From contig NZ_FOAN01000006.1 in NCBI RefSeq assembly GCF_900109525.1, positions 451,107 to 515,106 on the forward strand: a stretch of 64,000 nucleotides of DNA, written 5' to 3'. The notes under the pieces are model-generated. The model had not been told where the DNA came from, did not search any database, and worked only from the letters and a program-made list of their open reading frames with translations. Position numbers and translations under genes: made by a program. Shown here piece after piece: positions 21,556 to 30,212 of this stretch (positions within the stretch are counted from its first letter, which is position 1; each line of letters starts with the position of its first letter). Source of the stretch: Allobosea lupini (lineage in GTDB: Bacteria; Pseudomonadota; Alphaproteobacteria; Rhizobiales; Beijerinckiaceae).

Positions 21556-22011
21556 ATGAACACGTTGAGCGGCCTCAGCGCCGCCGAGGTCATCCGCCTG
21601 CTGGAGCTGAAGCCCCATCCCGAGGGCGGGCACTATCGCGAGACCTTCCGCGATCCCGCCGGGCCGGAGGGCCGCGGCTTCTCGACCGCGATCTACTATC
21701 TGCTCGATGTCGGCGAGACCTCGGAATGGCACCGCGTGGATGCCGCCGAGATCTGGCACCACTATGCCGGCGCCCCGATGGTCATCACGCTCTCGCCCAA
21801 CGGCCACGACGCCTCGGCCCACCATCTCGGCAAGGACCTTGCGACCGGCCAGCGCCCGCAGATCGTCGTGCCGGCCGGGCACTGGCAGAGCGCGACCTCG
21901 CTCGGCGCCTGGACGCTGGTCGGCTGCACGGTCGCGCCGGGCTTCGCCTTTTCCGGCTTCGAGATGGCCCCGCCGGACTGGCGGTCGACGCCGCGCCCGG
22001 CCGGAGGCTGA
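21556..22011 (+). CDS. Cupin_5 (DUF985) family protein
   Basis: A 151-residue cupin of the DUF985/YML079w type: HPEGGHYRETFR near the N-terminus, then YYLLDVGETSEWHRVDAAEIWHHYAG and LVGCTVAPGFAFSGFE. The fold is a small beta-barrel that often binds a sugar-like ligand, but no reaction is established for the family. It sits between gloB and a GNAT gene on the same strand with short gaps (19 and 2 nt), so the three are probably co-transcribed. Confidence 0.88.
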   Translation: MNTLSGLSAAEVIRLLELKPHPEGGHYRETFRDPAGPEGRGFSTAIYYLLDVGETSEWHRVDAAEIWHHYAGAPMVITLSPNGHDASAHHLGKDLATGQRPQIVVPAGHWQSATSLGAWTLVGCTVAPGFAFSGFEMAPPDWRSTPRPAGG

Positions 22012-22013
22012 CC

Positions 22014-22775
22014 ATGGACAAAACTGTCATCGATACGGCGCTGGTCAGCGCCTGCGAGACCCGCATCGTCAATGCCTGGCCGGCGCCGACGACGCTCGTC
22101 GTCGACCAATGGGTGGTGCGTTTCGCCAACGGCTATTCCGGCCGCGCCAACTCGGCCTCCTCGCTGCGCGAGGACGGCGACATGGACGAGACGACGCTGG
22201 CCTTCGTCGAGGGTCTCTATCGCCAGGCCGGCCTGCCGCCGCGCATCCGCTTCACCCCGCTGGTCGCCGAGAGCGCCCGCCGACGCTTCGCGGAGCGCGG
22301 CTATCGCATCGAGACCGCCTCCTTCGGCATGGTCGCCGAACTCGATCCCAATCTGCATCCGCCTGCCCCTGGCATGCTGACGACCGCACAGGCGGAGGAT
22401 GCCTGGATCGATGGCGTCTGCGCTCACCAGACCGGCGCGAAGCGCAACCGCGAGCATCTCGCCGCGATCGTCTCCGGCGTACGCGTGCCCGCCGCCTTCG
22501 CGACGCTGCTGCATGAGGGGCGCCCGGCCGCCTATGCGATGAGCGTGGCCGAGCGCGGCATGGCCGAGATCGGCGCGGTGATCGTCGACGAAGCCTTGCG
22601 CGGCAAGGGCCTAGGCAAGCAGATGATGCTCGGGCTGATGGGCTGGGCGGCAGCGCAGGGCTGCAGCCAAGCCTATCTCCAGGTCGACCAGAGCAACGGC
22701 CTCGCCTTCGAGATGTACAAGCGGCTGGGCTTCCGCACGGTCTACGCCTACGAGACGCGGATTCTCGACACCTGA
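22014..22775 (+). CDS. GNAT-family N-acetyltransferase
   Basis: A 253-residue protein carries a C-terminal GNAT domain (about residues 130-250) with acetyl-CoA loop DEALRGKGLGKQMM and the following YLQVDQSNGLAFEMYKRLGF, the typical end of motif B. The N-terminal half has a GNAT-like layout too (WVVRFANGYSGRANS), suggesting a two-lobed enzyme. The acceptor is unknown. The start is ATG at 22014, 2 nt after the cupin stop. It ends 1 nt from the convergent EamA stop. Confidence 0.88.
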   Translation: MDKTVIDTALVSACETRIVNAWPAPTTLVVDQWVVRFANGYSGRANSASSLREDGDMDETTLAFVEGLYRQAGLPPRIRFTPLVAESARRRFAERGYRIETASFGMVAELDPNLHPPAPGMLTTAQAEDAWIDGVCAHQTGAKRNREHLAAIVSGVRVPAAFATLLHEGRPAAYAMSVAERGMAEIGAVIVDEALRGKGLGKQMMLGLMGWAAAQGCSQAYLQVDQSNGLAFEMYKRLGFRTVYAYETRILDT

Positions 22776-22776
22776 C

Positions 22777-23664
22777 CTAGCCGCCGGCGGCCTGCGGCTC
22801 GGTGCTTCGTCCCGCTGGCCCGAAGCTCGCGACCAGCGCGCCGACGACGATCAGCACGCAGGAGATGGCCAGCAGCCAGCTCGCGGCCGCATAGCCGGCG
22901 ATGACCAGGACAACGGTCGAGAGCACCGGCGCCGCATAGGAGGCGACGCCGAGGAAAGCGACGTCGCCCTTCTTCATGCCGATATCCCAGCAGATGAAGG
23001 CGAGCCCGATCGAGCCGAGACCGAGGCCGAGCACGCCGCCCCATTCGACGGCGTTTGGCGTCCACAAGGTCGCCTCGAAGGCAACATGGCAGGCGAAGGC
23101 AGGGATCGCGCAGCCGAGCATGGTGATGGCCAGGCTCTCCGACGGCACCCCGGCGAAGCGCCGCGACAGCACCGAATAGCTCGCCCAGACGAAGGCACCG
23201 AGCGCCGCCAGCACGTGGCCGAGCCGGATGCCGGCGCCGCCCGAGCCGAGGCTGCCGGAAATCAGCAGTGCGGTGGCGACGAGGCCGATCAGCGCCCCGA
23301 CCAAATGGCGGGCCCTGAGCCCCCCGCCCGGCAGAAGCGCCGCGAACAGCACGATCAGCAGCGGCCAGAGATAATGGATCAGGTTGGCTTCGGCCGCCGG
23401 AGCCGTCTTCACCGCGGCATAGTAGAGCGCGGTGTCGCCGAACGGCCCGTAGAGCCCGAGCAGGAAGGAGGCCGGGGTCGGCCGCGCCAGATGCAGGCGC
23501 CCCCGCAGCGCCGCGATCGCCAGCACGAGCACGCCGCCGATGACGAAGGTCATGCCGACGAGCTGGAAGGGCGGCACCCGCCCGGACATGGCGGTGAACA
23601 GCGCCAAAGTCGACCAGAGCAGGATGGCAATGGCGCCGGTTGCGGTGGCGGTATGGGAGGTCAT
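22777..23664 (-). CDS. YddG-like EamA/DMT exporter
   Basis: A 295-residue membrane protein with ten hydrophobic segments matches the YddG branch of the DMT superfamily, known for exporting aromatic and other amino acids. Typical pieces are AILLWSTLALFTAMSGRVPP at the start, ALYYAAVKTAPAAEANLIHY and LAFICWDIGMKKGD. Substrate is inferred from the branch only. A decayed copy of its N-terminal coding region is found at about 25855-25945. The gene stands alone, convergent with the GNAT gene. Confidence 0.88.
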   Translation of the reverse strand: MTSHTATATGAIAILLWSTLALFTAMSGRVPPFQLVGMTFVIGGVLVLAIAALRGRLHLARPTPASFLLGLYGPFGDTALYYAAVKTAPAAEANLIHYLWPLLIVLFAALLPGGGLRARHLVGALIGLVATALLISGSLGSGGAGIRLGHVLAALGAFVWASYSVLSRRFAGVPSESLAITMLGCAIPAFACHVAFEATLWTPNAVEWGGVLGLGLGSIGLAFICWDIGMKKGDVAFLGVASYAAPVLSTVVLVIAGYAAASWLLAISCVLIVVGALVASFGPAGRSTEPQAAGG

Positions 23665-23855
23665 GGGAACGAGCTTCGGCGTGACGACTGGAGACCCGTT
23701 AAGGGTTGCGCCGCGTCCCCGCCAGCCCGTTCGGTCTTCACGACAAAGCCGGGACCCGATTCCTATGCAAAAAGCCGCCGATCAGCCGCCGCAGCGGCCG
23801 ACCGGCAGTTTGATGGGGGCAGGTGGAGGCTGAAAGCTCAGCCCCCCGCCCCGCC

Positions 23856-24686
23856 TCAGCCCTTGATGAAGGCGAGCAGGTCGGCGTTGATCACGTCGGG
23901 ATGGGTGGTGCACATGCCGTGCGGCAGGCCGGCATAGGTCTTCAGCGTGCCGTTCTTCAGCAGCTTGACCGACAGCGGAGCGGAGTCGGCATAGGGGACG
24001 ATCTGGTCGTCGTCGCCATGCATCACCAGCACCGGCACTTCGATCGCCTTCAGGTCCTCGGTGAAGTCGGTCTCCGAGAAGGCCTTGATGCAGTCGTAAT
24101 GCGCCTTGGCGCCGCCCATCATGCCCTGCCGCCACCAGTTGTCGATGACGCCCTGCGAAACCTTGGCGCCCTCACGGTTGAAGCCGTAGAACGGGCCGGT
24201 CGGGATATCGACATAGAACTGAGCGCGGTTGGCGACGAGCGCAGCGCGGAAGCCGTCGAAAACCTCGATCGGCAGGCCGCCCGGATTCTTCTCGGACTTG
24301 ACCATGACAGGCGGCACCGCGCCGATCAGCACCGCCTTGGCAACGCGGCCGGGCTCGGCGCGGGCGACATAATGAGCGACCTCGCCACCGCCGGTGGAAT
24401 GGCCGATATGGACGGCGTTCTTGAGGTTCAGATGCGCGGCGAGCTCGGCGACATCGGCGGCATAGGTGTCCATCTCGTTGCCGGTCGCGGTCTGGCTGGA
24501 GCGGCCATGGCCGCGGCGGTCATGCGCGATCACCCGGAAGCCCTGATGCAGGAAGAACAGCATCTGGTTGTCCCAGTCGTCGGCGCTGAGCGGCCAGCCA
24601 TGGTGGAAGACGATCGGCTGCGCCTCCTTCGGGCCCCAGTCCTTGTAGAAGATCTCGGTACCGTCCTTGGTGGTGATCGTGCTCAT
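23856..24686 (-). CDS. Alpha/beta hydrolase, cofactor-free haloperoxidase/esterase type
   Basis: A 276-residue alpha/beta hydrolase has the nucleophile elbow GHSTGG (S97), an acid in HGDDDQIVP (225-227) and His256 in [27 protein letters not shown] and [14 protein letters not shown] are diagnostic of the non-haem chloroperoxidase/arylesterase group, which makes or breaks esters and can form peracids. No signal peptide is seen, so it is cytoplasmic. It is divergent from the GlxA-type regulator gene (122-nt gap), which may control it. Confidence 0.9.
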   Translation of the reverse strand: MSTITTKDGTEIFYKDWGPKEAQPIVFHHGWPLSADDWDNQMLFFLHQGFRVIAHDRRGHGRSSQTATGNEMDTYAADVAELAAHLNLKNAVHIGHSTGGGEVAHYVARAEPGRVAKAVLIGAVPPVMVKSEKNPGGLPIEVFDGFRAALVANRAQFYVDIPTGPFYGFNREGAKVSQGVIDNWWRQGMMGGAKAHYDCIKAFSETDFTEDLKAIEVPVLVMHGDDDQIVPYADSAPLSVKLLKNGTLKTYAGLPHGMCTTHPDVINADLLAFIKG

Positions 24687-24808
24687 CTGCCTTCTCCTTC
24701 GGCTTTCCGGGCGGCCGGATCGTCGCCCTTCGATGTGGACGGTTATAGGCGGGGCGTTGCATGCTGCCGCTTGGCGGAAGCGACAATCAACGAGGCAAAA
24801 CTGACAAC

Positions 24809-25795
24809 ATGACGACAGGCAAGCAGATTGTCGCAGAGATCGGGCTCCTGCTCTATCCGGATGTGCAGCTCGCGGCCGTCTACGGCCTGACCGACCTGTT
24901 CCGGATCGCCGGCGAGATGAGCCAAGAGCGCGGCGGACCGGATGCGCCCGTCATCCGCGTCAGCCATTGGCGCCAGGCGGCGGACGGCGCCGGTGTGGAA
25001 TGCGTCTTCGACAGCCATCCCGGCCCATTGCACGATCCCAGCCATCTGATCGCGCCGCCAAGCCTGATCATGCCGGCGAGGATGCAGCCGATGAACGGTC
25101 TCACCAGCTGGCTGGCCGAGCGCCATGGCGAGGGTGCGACACTGTGCTCGGTCTGCGCCGGCGCCTTCCTGCTCGGCGAGGCCGGCCTGCTGGAAGGCCG
25201 CGAGGCGACAACGCATTGGGCCTTCGCCAAGGAGCTGGCAGCGCGCTTTCCGGCCGCGAAGGTCGATACCGACCGCATGGTGATCGACGATGGCGACCTC
25301 ATCACCGCTGGCGGCATCCTGGCCTGGACCGATCTCGGCCTGACGCTGGTCGAGCGCCTGCTCGGACCGAGCGTGATGCTGGAGACCGCACGCTTCCTGC
25401 TGGTCGATCCGCCCGGACGCACGCAGCAGCCCTATGGCCATTTCGTGCCGCGGCTCGACCATGGCGACGCGGCGATCCTCAAAGTGCAGCACTGGCTGCA
25501 GGCGAGCGGGGCCAGGGACCACGACGTGCCGGCGCTGGCGAAGCGGGCCGGGCTGGAGGAACGCACCTTCCTGCGCCGCTTCCGCAAGGCGACAGGACTG
25601 CGCCCGACCGAATATGCCCAGCAGATCCGCATCGCCAAGGCGCGCGAGGCACTGGAACTGAGCCGCCGTCCGGTGGCGCAGATCGCCTGGGATGTCGGCT
25701 ACGAGGACGCCTCGGCCTTCCGCAAGCTGTTCCAGCGCATCACCGGGCTCGCCCCGGCCGATTACCGCCGCCGCTTCGGCGTCGCCGTCGCCTGA
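24809..25795 (+). CDS. GlxA-family regulator (DJ-1/PfpI domain plus AraC HTH)
   Basis: A 328-residue regulator has an N-terminal DJ-1/PfpI-like domain (about 1-190) with the Cys elbow [17 protein letters not shown] and [14 protein letters not shown], followed by a C-terminal AraC-type double HTH ([19 protein letters not shown] and [19 protein letters not shown]). GlxA-type proteins sense small metabolites and activate nearby genes. The ATG at 24809 is preferred because the family begins close to [12 protein letters not shown]; the frame opens earlier at 24761. A small inverted repeat CGCTT-N5-AAGCG around 24770 lies in the divergent gap and could be a target. Confidence 0.88.
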   Translation: MTTGKQIVAEIGLLLYPDVQLAAVYGLTDLFRIAGEMSQERGGPDAPVIRVSHWRQAADGAGVECVFDSHPGPLHDPSHLIAPPSLIMPARMQPMNGLTSWLAERHGEGATLCSVCAGAFLLGEAGLLEGREATTHWAFAKELAARFPAAKVDTDRMVIDDGDLITAGGILAWTDLGLTLVERLLGPSVMLETARFLLVDPPGRTQQPYGHFVPRLDHGDAAILKVQHWLQASGARDHDVPALAKRAGLEERTFLRRFRKATGLRPTEYAQQIRIAKAREALELSRRPVAQIAWDVGYEDASAFRKLFQRITGLAPADYRRRFGVAVA

Positions 25796-25811
25796 ACGGG
25801 CCGCTACAGGC

Positions 25812-25945
25812 GAAGCGGATATATTTGCGCGCCATACGTCTCGCCCCAGCCATCCCCGCGCCGCCGCGATCGCCAGCACGAAGACGCCTCCGATCACGAC
25901 GGTCATGCCGAGGAGCTGGACAGGCGGCACCCGCCCCGACATGGC
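25812..25945 (-). pseudogene. Fused relic: EamA N-terminal coding fragment joined to an aminotransferase C-terminal fragment
   Basis: Read on the minus strand, 25945 down to about 25855 encodes MSGRVPPVQLLGMTVVIGG and on to AIAAARG, nearly the same as residues 26-54 of the YddG-like exporter at 22777. It then switches, at about 25850, into DNA that matches the end of the aminotransferase gene (the GWGETHGGQYIRF region near 27040-27085) with a 2-nt shift. Neither part can give a working protein. The likely history is a duplicated exporter and aminotransferase reduced by one internal deletion. It lies between the GlxA-type gene and the dipeptidase gene. Confidence 0.75.
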
Positions 25946-25963
25946 GCTATCGCGAAATCCGCC

Positions 25964-26965
25964 TCAGCTGGGAAGCGCAAGCCGCAGATAGTTCTCACCG
26001 AGAATACCCCGGATCTCCTCTGCCCCGAAGCCTTCCGCTTCCAGCGCAGCCACGAGATCGCCGAACTGCTCGGGCTGGAAGAAATCCCAGGGCGGCTCCG
26101 GATAGCCGCGCGGCCAGCGACCCTTCGCGGCATGGTAGAATCCGTAGTCGCTGCCTGCGAGGAACATGAAGTCGAGCCCGAGGCCGATCCGGTCAGGTCC
26201 GGCGAGCATAGCGATATGCGCAAGGTGCCGCGCCATCGCCTGGGGAATCTGCGGCCCGGCCACGCCGAGGAACATGCCGACGCCGTTGACGCCGATATAG
26301 CCGCCTCGGACGGCGCAGGCCCTGATCTGCTCGTCGCTAATGTTGCGCTCGTGGTCGAACAGCGCGCGCGCATTGGAATGGGAGAAGATCGGCGGCGCGG
26401 CGAGGTCGAGCTCCAGCGCATCGAGGCTCGTCCGCACCCCGCAATGACTGAGGTCGACGCGCATGCCGCAGGCGTCCATGCGCGCGATCAGCCGCCGCCC
26501 CAGCGTTGAAAGCCCGCCATTGCGCGGCTCGTGGCAGCCGTCGGCGAAGGGATTGGCCTCGTTATAGGCCAGGATGGCGCGGTCGATGCCGGCGGCGCGG
26601 AAGGCCTCGACCAGATCGAGATCGGGCGCGAACGGCGTCGCCGACTGGAAATGGAAGGAGACCGAGAGCCGCCCCTGCGCTTTCGCCTGCCTGATCGAGG
26701 CCGCGTCCACGGCGATCGTCAGCCAGTCGCCCGCCGCCGCGATCTCGCGGCGCAGGAAGCCGAGCCGGGCCGCCGCCTCCACCGGCCCGTCCGCCCCGGC
26801 GGCCGCAGTGAGCGAGATGTGGTCGCAGCCCTGCGCCCGAAAGCGCGCCAGCTGCTCGCCGAGCCTTGCCCCAGGCGGCAGGAAAGCTTTCGCCCAGGGC
26901 AGCAGCCCGTCGCAGACGATCGCGTCCGCAAGCTCCGGCCGCGTCTTGCGCCACTCCGCCATCAC
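25964..26965 (-). CDS. Membrane dipeptidase-like protein (peptidase M19)
   Basis: A 333-residue amidohydrolase-fold protein of the renal-dipeptidase family. The His ligands are present in VDLSHCG and IFSHSNAR, and the late Asp in GLGLDFMF. The usual N-terminal HxD zinc pair is replaced by CDGLLPW, and the bridging Glu region reads FHFQSATPF. It may use one metal or act on an unusual substrate. It lies 9 nt after the aminotransferase gene, so the pair probably process a dipeptide or amino-acid derivative together. No signal peptide is seen despite the family name. Confidence 0.85.
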   Translation of the reverse strand: MMAEWRKTRPELADAIVCDGLLPWAKAFLPPGARLGEQLARFRAQGCDHISLTAAAGADGPVEAAARLGFLRREIAAAGDWLTIAVDAASIRQAKAQGRLSVSFHFQSATPFAPDLDLVEAFRAAGIDRAILAYNEANPFADGCHEPRNGGLSTLGRRLIARMDACGMRVDLSHCGVRTSLDALELDLAAPPIFSHSNARALFDHERNISDEQIRACAVRGGYIGVNGVGMFLGVAGPQIPQAMARHLAHIAMLAGPDRIGLGLDFMFLAGSDYGFYHAAKGRWPRGYPEPPWDFFQPEQFGDLVAALEAEGFGAEEIRGILGENYLRLALPS

Positions 26966-26974
26966 CTCGCCCCT

Positions 26975-28141
26975 TCACAGACCGAGAGCCGCGCGAACGC
27001 GGGCGCCGAGCGCGCGCAGGCGCCGGGTCGGCTCGTTGGCGTAGACGAAACGGATATACTGGCCGCCATGAGTCTCGCCCCAGCCGGCCATGGCGGTGGC
27101 GCAAACGCCCTGCTCCAGCAGCCGCTCCGACATGGCCGCACCGTCCAGCCCGAAATCCGAGACGCGCAGCAGCAGCGACCAGCCGCCGCCGGGGACGCCG
27201 ACCGGCAGGCCGCGCAGCTCCTCGAGCACGCAATCGCGCCGAGCCTGCAGTTCGTCGACATAAGGCGCCAGCGTCGTCGCCGAATTCTCCAGCGCAGTCG
27301 CGACCGCGTCCTGGCCGATGCCGACCGGCACCACGACATTGGCGAGCGAGACGGCGACGAGATCCGGCATGAAGGCATCCGGGGCGACGATCCAGCCGAC
27401 GCGCCAGCCAATCATCCGCAGTTCCTTGGCCGAAGAGCCGACCGTGATCGTCCGCTCCGCCATGCCCGGCAGTCCGGCTGGATGCAGCACCGGCCGGCTG
27501 TCGAAGACCAGCCGCTCCATCGCGGTATCGACGATCAGCAACAGGTCATGCGCGACACAGAGTTCGGCGACGACGGCCCAGTCGGCGGCGTCCAGGCAGC
27601 CGCCGGAGGGCATCGAGGGCGACATCAGCAGCATCGCCGTGGTCTTCGGCCCGATGCTGGCGCGCAGCGCCGTGCGATCGAGCCGCCACTCGCCACCAGG
27701 CTCGAAGCTGAAGGGCACGAAGCGCGGCACCCCGCCTGCAAGCCGCACCCGGTTGATCAGCCCGGCATAGGTCGGATCGGTGACGATCACCTCGTCGCCG
27801 ACCTCGATCGTCGCCAATAGGACGTTGAGGATGCCGGAGAGGCCGCCGGCCGAGATCACGCAGTTGCGCTCACCGCTATAGCTCACCCCGGAGATCGCCG
27901 AGACGTGGCGGGCTGCGATATCGCGCAGGCGCGCCTGGCCGATGAAGGGAAGGTAGCTGTTGTCGGCATCCTCGGTCGCGGCGTGCACCGTGCGCGCGAT
28001 CGCCTCGGGGTCCGGCAGGATGTCGGTGTCGAGATTCTCCAGCCGTAGGAAATCCTTGCCGGAGGCGTCGGCGATCGATCCCATGCGGTCGACGCCGATT
28101 CCGGCGATATGATGCAGGCGGGCTGGACGAGAGCGTGTCAT
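26975..28141 (-). CDS. Fold-type I PLP aminotransferase (class I/II)
   Basis: A 388-residue cytoplasmic aminotransferase. The PLP lysine is K239 in GSSAKELRMIGWRVGW, with D205 (LLLIVDTAMER) to hold the pyridine nitrogen and the Arg at RFVYAN near the end for the substrate carboxylate. PTYAGLINRVRLAGG is the usual substrate-loop region. A GAGG site lies 7 nt before the ATG. The substrate is not evident; the partner dipeptidase and the divergent GntR regulator suggest use of a specific amino acid. Part of a second copy survives in the relic at 25812. Confidence 0.9.
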   Translation of the reverse strand: MTRSRPARLHHIAGIGVDRMGSIADASGKDFLRLENLDTDILPDPEAIARTVHAATEDADNSYLPFIGQARLRDIAARHVSAISGVSYSGERNCVISAGGLSGILNVLLATIEVGDEVIVTDPTYAGLINRVRLAGGVPRFVPFSFEPGGEWRLDRTALRASIGPKTTAMLLMSPSMPSGGCLDAADWAVVAELCVAHDLLLIVDTAMERLVFDSRPVLHPAGLPGMAERTITVGSSAKELRMIGWRVGWIVAPDAFMPDLVAVSLANVVVPVGIGQDAVATALENSATTLAPYVDELQARRDCVLEELRGLPVGVPGGGWSLLLRVSDFGLDGAAMSERLLEQGVCATAMAGWGETHGGQYIRFVYANEPTRRLRALGARVRAALGL

Positions 28142-28153
28142 CGTGAAACCTCA

Positions 28154-28173
28154 TTCCATATATTATCTATGAA
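28154..28173. promoter_or_regulatory. AT-rich imperfect palindrome in the gntR/aminotransferase divergent gap
   Basis: TTCCATA-TATTATC-TATGAA forms an imperfect inverted repeat in a gap of only 35 nt. TATTAT (28161-28166) could be the -10 for the regulator, and the complement offers GATAATAT for the aminotransferase. The island is strongly AT-rich in very GC-rich surroundings. It is the obvious candidate operator of the GntR protein; binding is inferred. Confidence 0.5.
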
Positions 28174-28176
28174 AAC

Positions 28177-28845
28177 ATGTGTGCCATGAGCTTTCAAGAC
28201 GAAAGCGAGGCTGGCGCCTCGCTGACCAGCCGCATCGCCAGAAGCCTGGCGCAGCGCATCCTCACCGGAGCACTGGCACCGGGAACCGCCGTGCGGCAGG
28301 ACCATGTCGCGGCCGAGTTCGGCGCCAGCCACGTGCCGGTGCGCGAGGCCTTCCGCACGCTGGAGGCGCAGGGCCTGCTCGTCAGCGAGCCGCGCCGCGG
28401 CGTGCGCGTCGCCCCGCTGGAACCGGGCTTGGTGCTGGAGGTGACGGCGATGCGCGCCGCACTCGAAGCTCTCGCGCTACGCCGCGGCTTCCCGAAGCTC
28501 GCCGCAGCCGATCTGGAGGCGGCCGCGGCAGCCATCGCCGAAGCGGAGGCCAGCGATGCGGCCTTGATCTGGGAGGCAGCCAATCGGCGCTTCCATCACG
28601 CCATCACCGCGCCTTGCGGCCTGCCGCGCCTGCTGGCGACGATCGAGGACCTGCAGCGGACGAGCGCACGCTTCCTGTTCGCGACCTGGCAGGGCCTAGA
28701 CTGGCAGCCGCGCTCGGAAGCCGAACACCGGCACATCCTCGCCGAACTGGCGGCGAGGCGGATCGAGCCCGCCGCCCAGGCGCTGGAAGCCCATATCCTC
28801 GCAGCCGGCGAAGCGCTCGCGGCGCAATTGCTGGCATCGCCCTGA
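28177..28845 (+). CDS. GntR-family regulator, FCD (FadR-like) subfamily
   Basis: A 222-residue regulator with an N-terminal winged helix (about 18-78: ILTGALAPGTAVRQDHVAAE, VPVREAFRTLEAQGLL, PRRGVRVAPL) and a helical FCD ligand domain (FHHAITAPCGLPRLL, EHRHILAELAARR). FCD regulators usually bind an organic or amino acid and repress a neighbouring catabolic operon. Here that is the divergent aminotransferase-dipeptidase pair. Two in-frame ATGs (28177 and 28186) lack ribosome sites and lie close to the presumed -10, so the mRNA may be leaderless. Confidence 0.88.
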   Translation: MCAMSFQDESEAGASLTSRIARSLAQRILTGALAPGTAVRQDHVAAEFGASHVPVREAFRTLEAQGLLVSEPRRGVRVAPLEPGLVLEVTAMRAALEALALRRGFPKLAAADLEAAAAAIAEAEASDAALIWEAANRRFHHAITAPCGLPRLLATIEDLQRTSARFLFATWQGLDWQPRSEAEHRHILAELAARRIEPAAQALEAHILAAGEALAAQLLASP

Positions 28846-28939
28846 CGCGCCTTCGACGCGCACATGTGCGATAGCCGCCATGCAATCTGCGCGGCGTGCG
28901 GCGATTGACCGCGCTCGCGCGCGGGCGCATGCGTGCGCC

Positions 28940-30136
28940 ATGACCACACTCCCTTTGCCGACCGCCGCCCGCCCTCTGATGCCGGTCCTGGCGGCGCTCA
29001 GCGTCGCCCATCTGCTCAACGACTTGATCCAGTCGATGATCCCGGCGGTCTACCCGCTGATCAAAGAGACGTATCAGCTCGACTTCGTGCAGATCGGCCT
29101 GATCACACTCGCCTTCCAGGTGACGTCCTCGCTGCTGCAGCCGCTTCTCGGCTATGTCACCGACAAGAAGCCCTGGCCCTATGCGATGGTCGCCGGCATG
29201 GGCGCGACCTTGGCCGGCCTGCTTTCGCTCGCCTTCGCCCATAGCTACGGCATGGTGCTGGTCGCCGCCGCCCTGGTCGGCACCGGTTCGGCCGTGTTCC
29301 ATCCCGAGGCGACCCGCATGGCCCGCCATGCCGCGGCGGGCCGGCAGGGGCTGGCGCAGGGCGTCTTCCAGGTCGGCGGCCATGCCGGCTATGCGATCGG
29401 CCCCTTGCTCGCCGCCGCCGTGGTCGTGCCGAACGGCCAGCAGAGCCTGTCCTGGTTCTCCGGCATCGTGCTGGTCGCCATGCTGCTGATGGCCTGGATC
29501 GGCTCGCGCTATTCCGCCTTCCGCAAGGAGCAGGTCGCGTCCAAGGCGCATGCCGACGATGTCGCCTCGCACGGCATGTCGCGCGGCAAGGTCCTGCTCG
29601 CCATGGCGGTGCTGATCGTCATCCTGTTCTCGAAGAACGCCTATACGGCCTCCTTCACCTCCTACTACACCTTCTATCTGATCGAGCGTTTCCAGGTCTC
29701 GCTGCAGCTCTCGCAGATCCTGCTCTTCCTCTATCTCGTCGTCGGCGCCGTCGGCGTGATCATCGGCGGCATGATCGGCGACCGCATCGGCCGCCATCGC
29801 GTGATCTGGCTCTCGATCCTCGGCTGCCTGCCCTTCGCGCTCGCTTTGCCCTATGCCGATCTCCTCTGGACCGCGATCCTCAGCGTGATCATCAGCTTCA
29901 TCATGGCGAGTGCCTTTTCGGCGATCCTGATCTACGCGATCGACCTGGTGCCGCACCGCGTCGGCCTGGTCGGCGGGCTGTTCTACGGCCTCGCCTTCGG
30001 CCTCGGCGGCCTCGCTGCCGCCGCGCTCGGCGCGCTCGCCGACAGGATCGGCATCATCCAGGTCTTTTGGCTCTGCGCCTGGCTGCCGGCATTCGGCCTG
30101 CTCACCTTCATGCTGCCGAAGGAAGCGCGGCGCTGA
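28940..30136 (+). CDS. MFS transporter, fosmidomycin-resistance (Fsr) type, copy 2
   Basis: A 398-residue, twelve-helix inner-membrane exporter with the Fsr signatures VAHLLNDLIQSMIPAVYPL, FQVTSSLLQPLLGYVTDK and GTGSAVFHPEATRMARHAA. It is clearly homologous to the pump at 13762 but well diverged. The ATG at 28940 directly follows a perfect GGCGCA-TGCG-TGCGCC hairpin (28924-28939) and has no visible ribosome site. An ATG at 28880 would add twenty Arg/Ala-rich residues and seems less likely. It follows the GntR gene by 94 nt and could be co-transcribed with it. Confidence 0.86.
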   Translation: MTTLPLPTAARPLMPVLAALSVAHLLNDLIQSMIPAVYPLIKETYQLDFVQIGLITLAFQVTSSLLQPLLGYVTDKKPWPYAMVAGMGATLAGLLSLAFAHSYGMVLVAAALVGTGSAVFHPEATRMARHAAAGRQGLAQGVFQVGGHAGYAIGPLLAAAVVVPNGQQSLSWFSGIVLVAMLLMAWIGSRYSAFRKEQVASKAHADDVASHGMSRGKVLLAMAVLIVILFSKNAYTASFTSYYTFYLIERFQVSLQLSQILLFLYLVVGAVGVIIGGMIGDRIGRHRVIWLSILGCLPFALALPYADLLWTAILSVIISFIMASAFSAILIYAIDLVPHRVGLVGGLFYGLAFGLGGLAAAALGALADRIGIIQVFWLCAWLPAFGLLTFMLPKEARR

Positions 30137-30154
30137 CAGGAGGCCCCGCAGAAT

Positions 30155-30185
30155 GAAAAAAGGGCGGAGCCGACCGGCTCCGCCC
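30155..30185 (-). terminator. Terminator of the pha operon
   Basis: A perfect 10-bp stem GGGCGGAGCC/GGCTCCGCCC with loop GACC (30162-30185). On the minus strand it is followed by a run of T (complement of 30156-30161). It lies about 28 nt beyond the phaB stop and also about 25 nt beyond the convergent MFS stop. Confidence 0.8.
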
Positions 30186-30212
30186 TTCTCGCCTCGGGGC
30201 TGCTGATCGACC

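Noticed and set aside
23763..23795. GCCGC/GCGGC stem before a T5 run after the alpha/beta hydrolase gene
   Set aside because: The stem is only five bp with a long loop; too weak to call a terminator.
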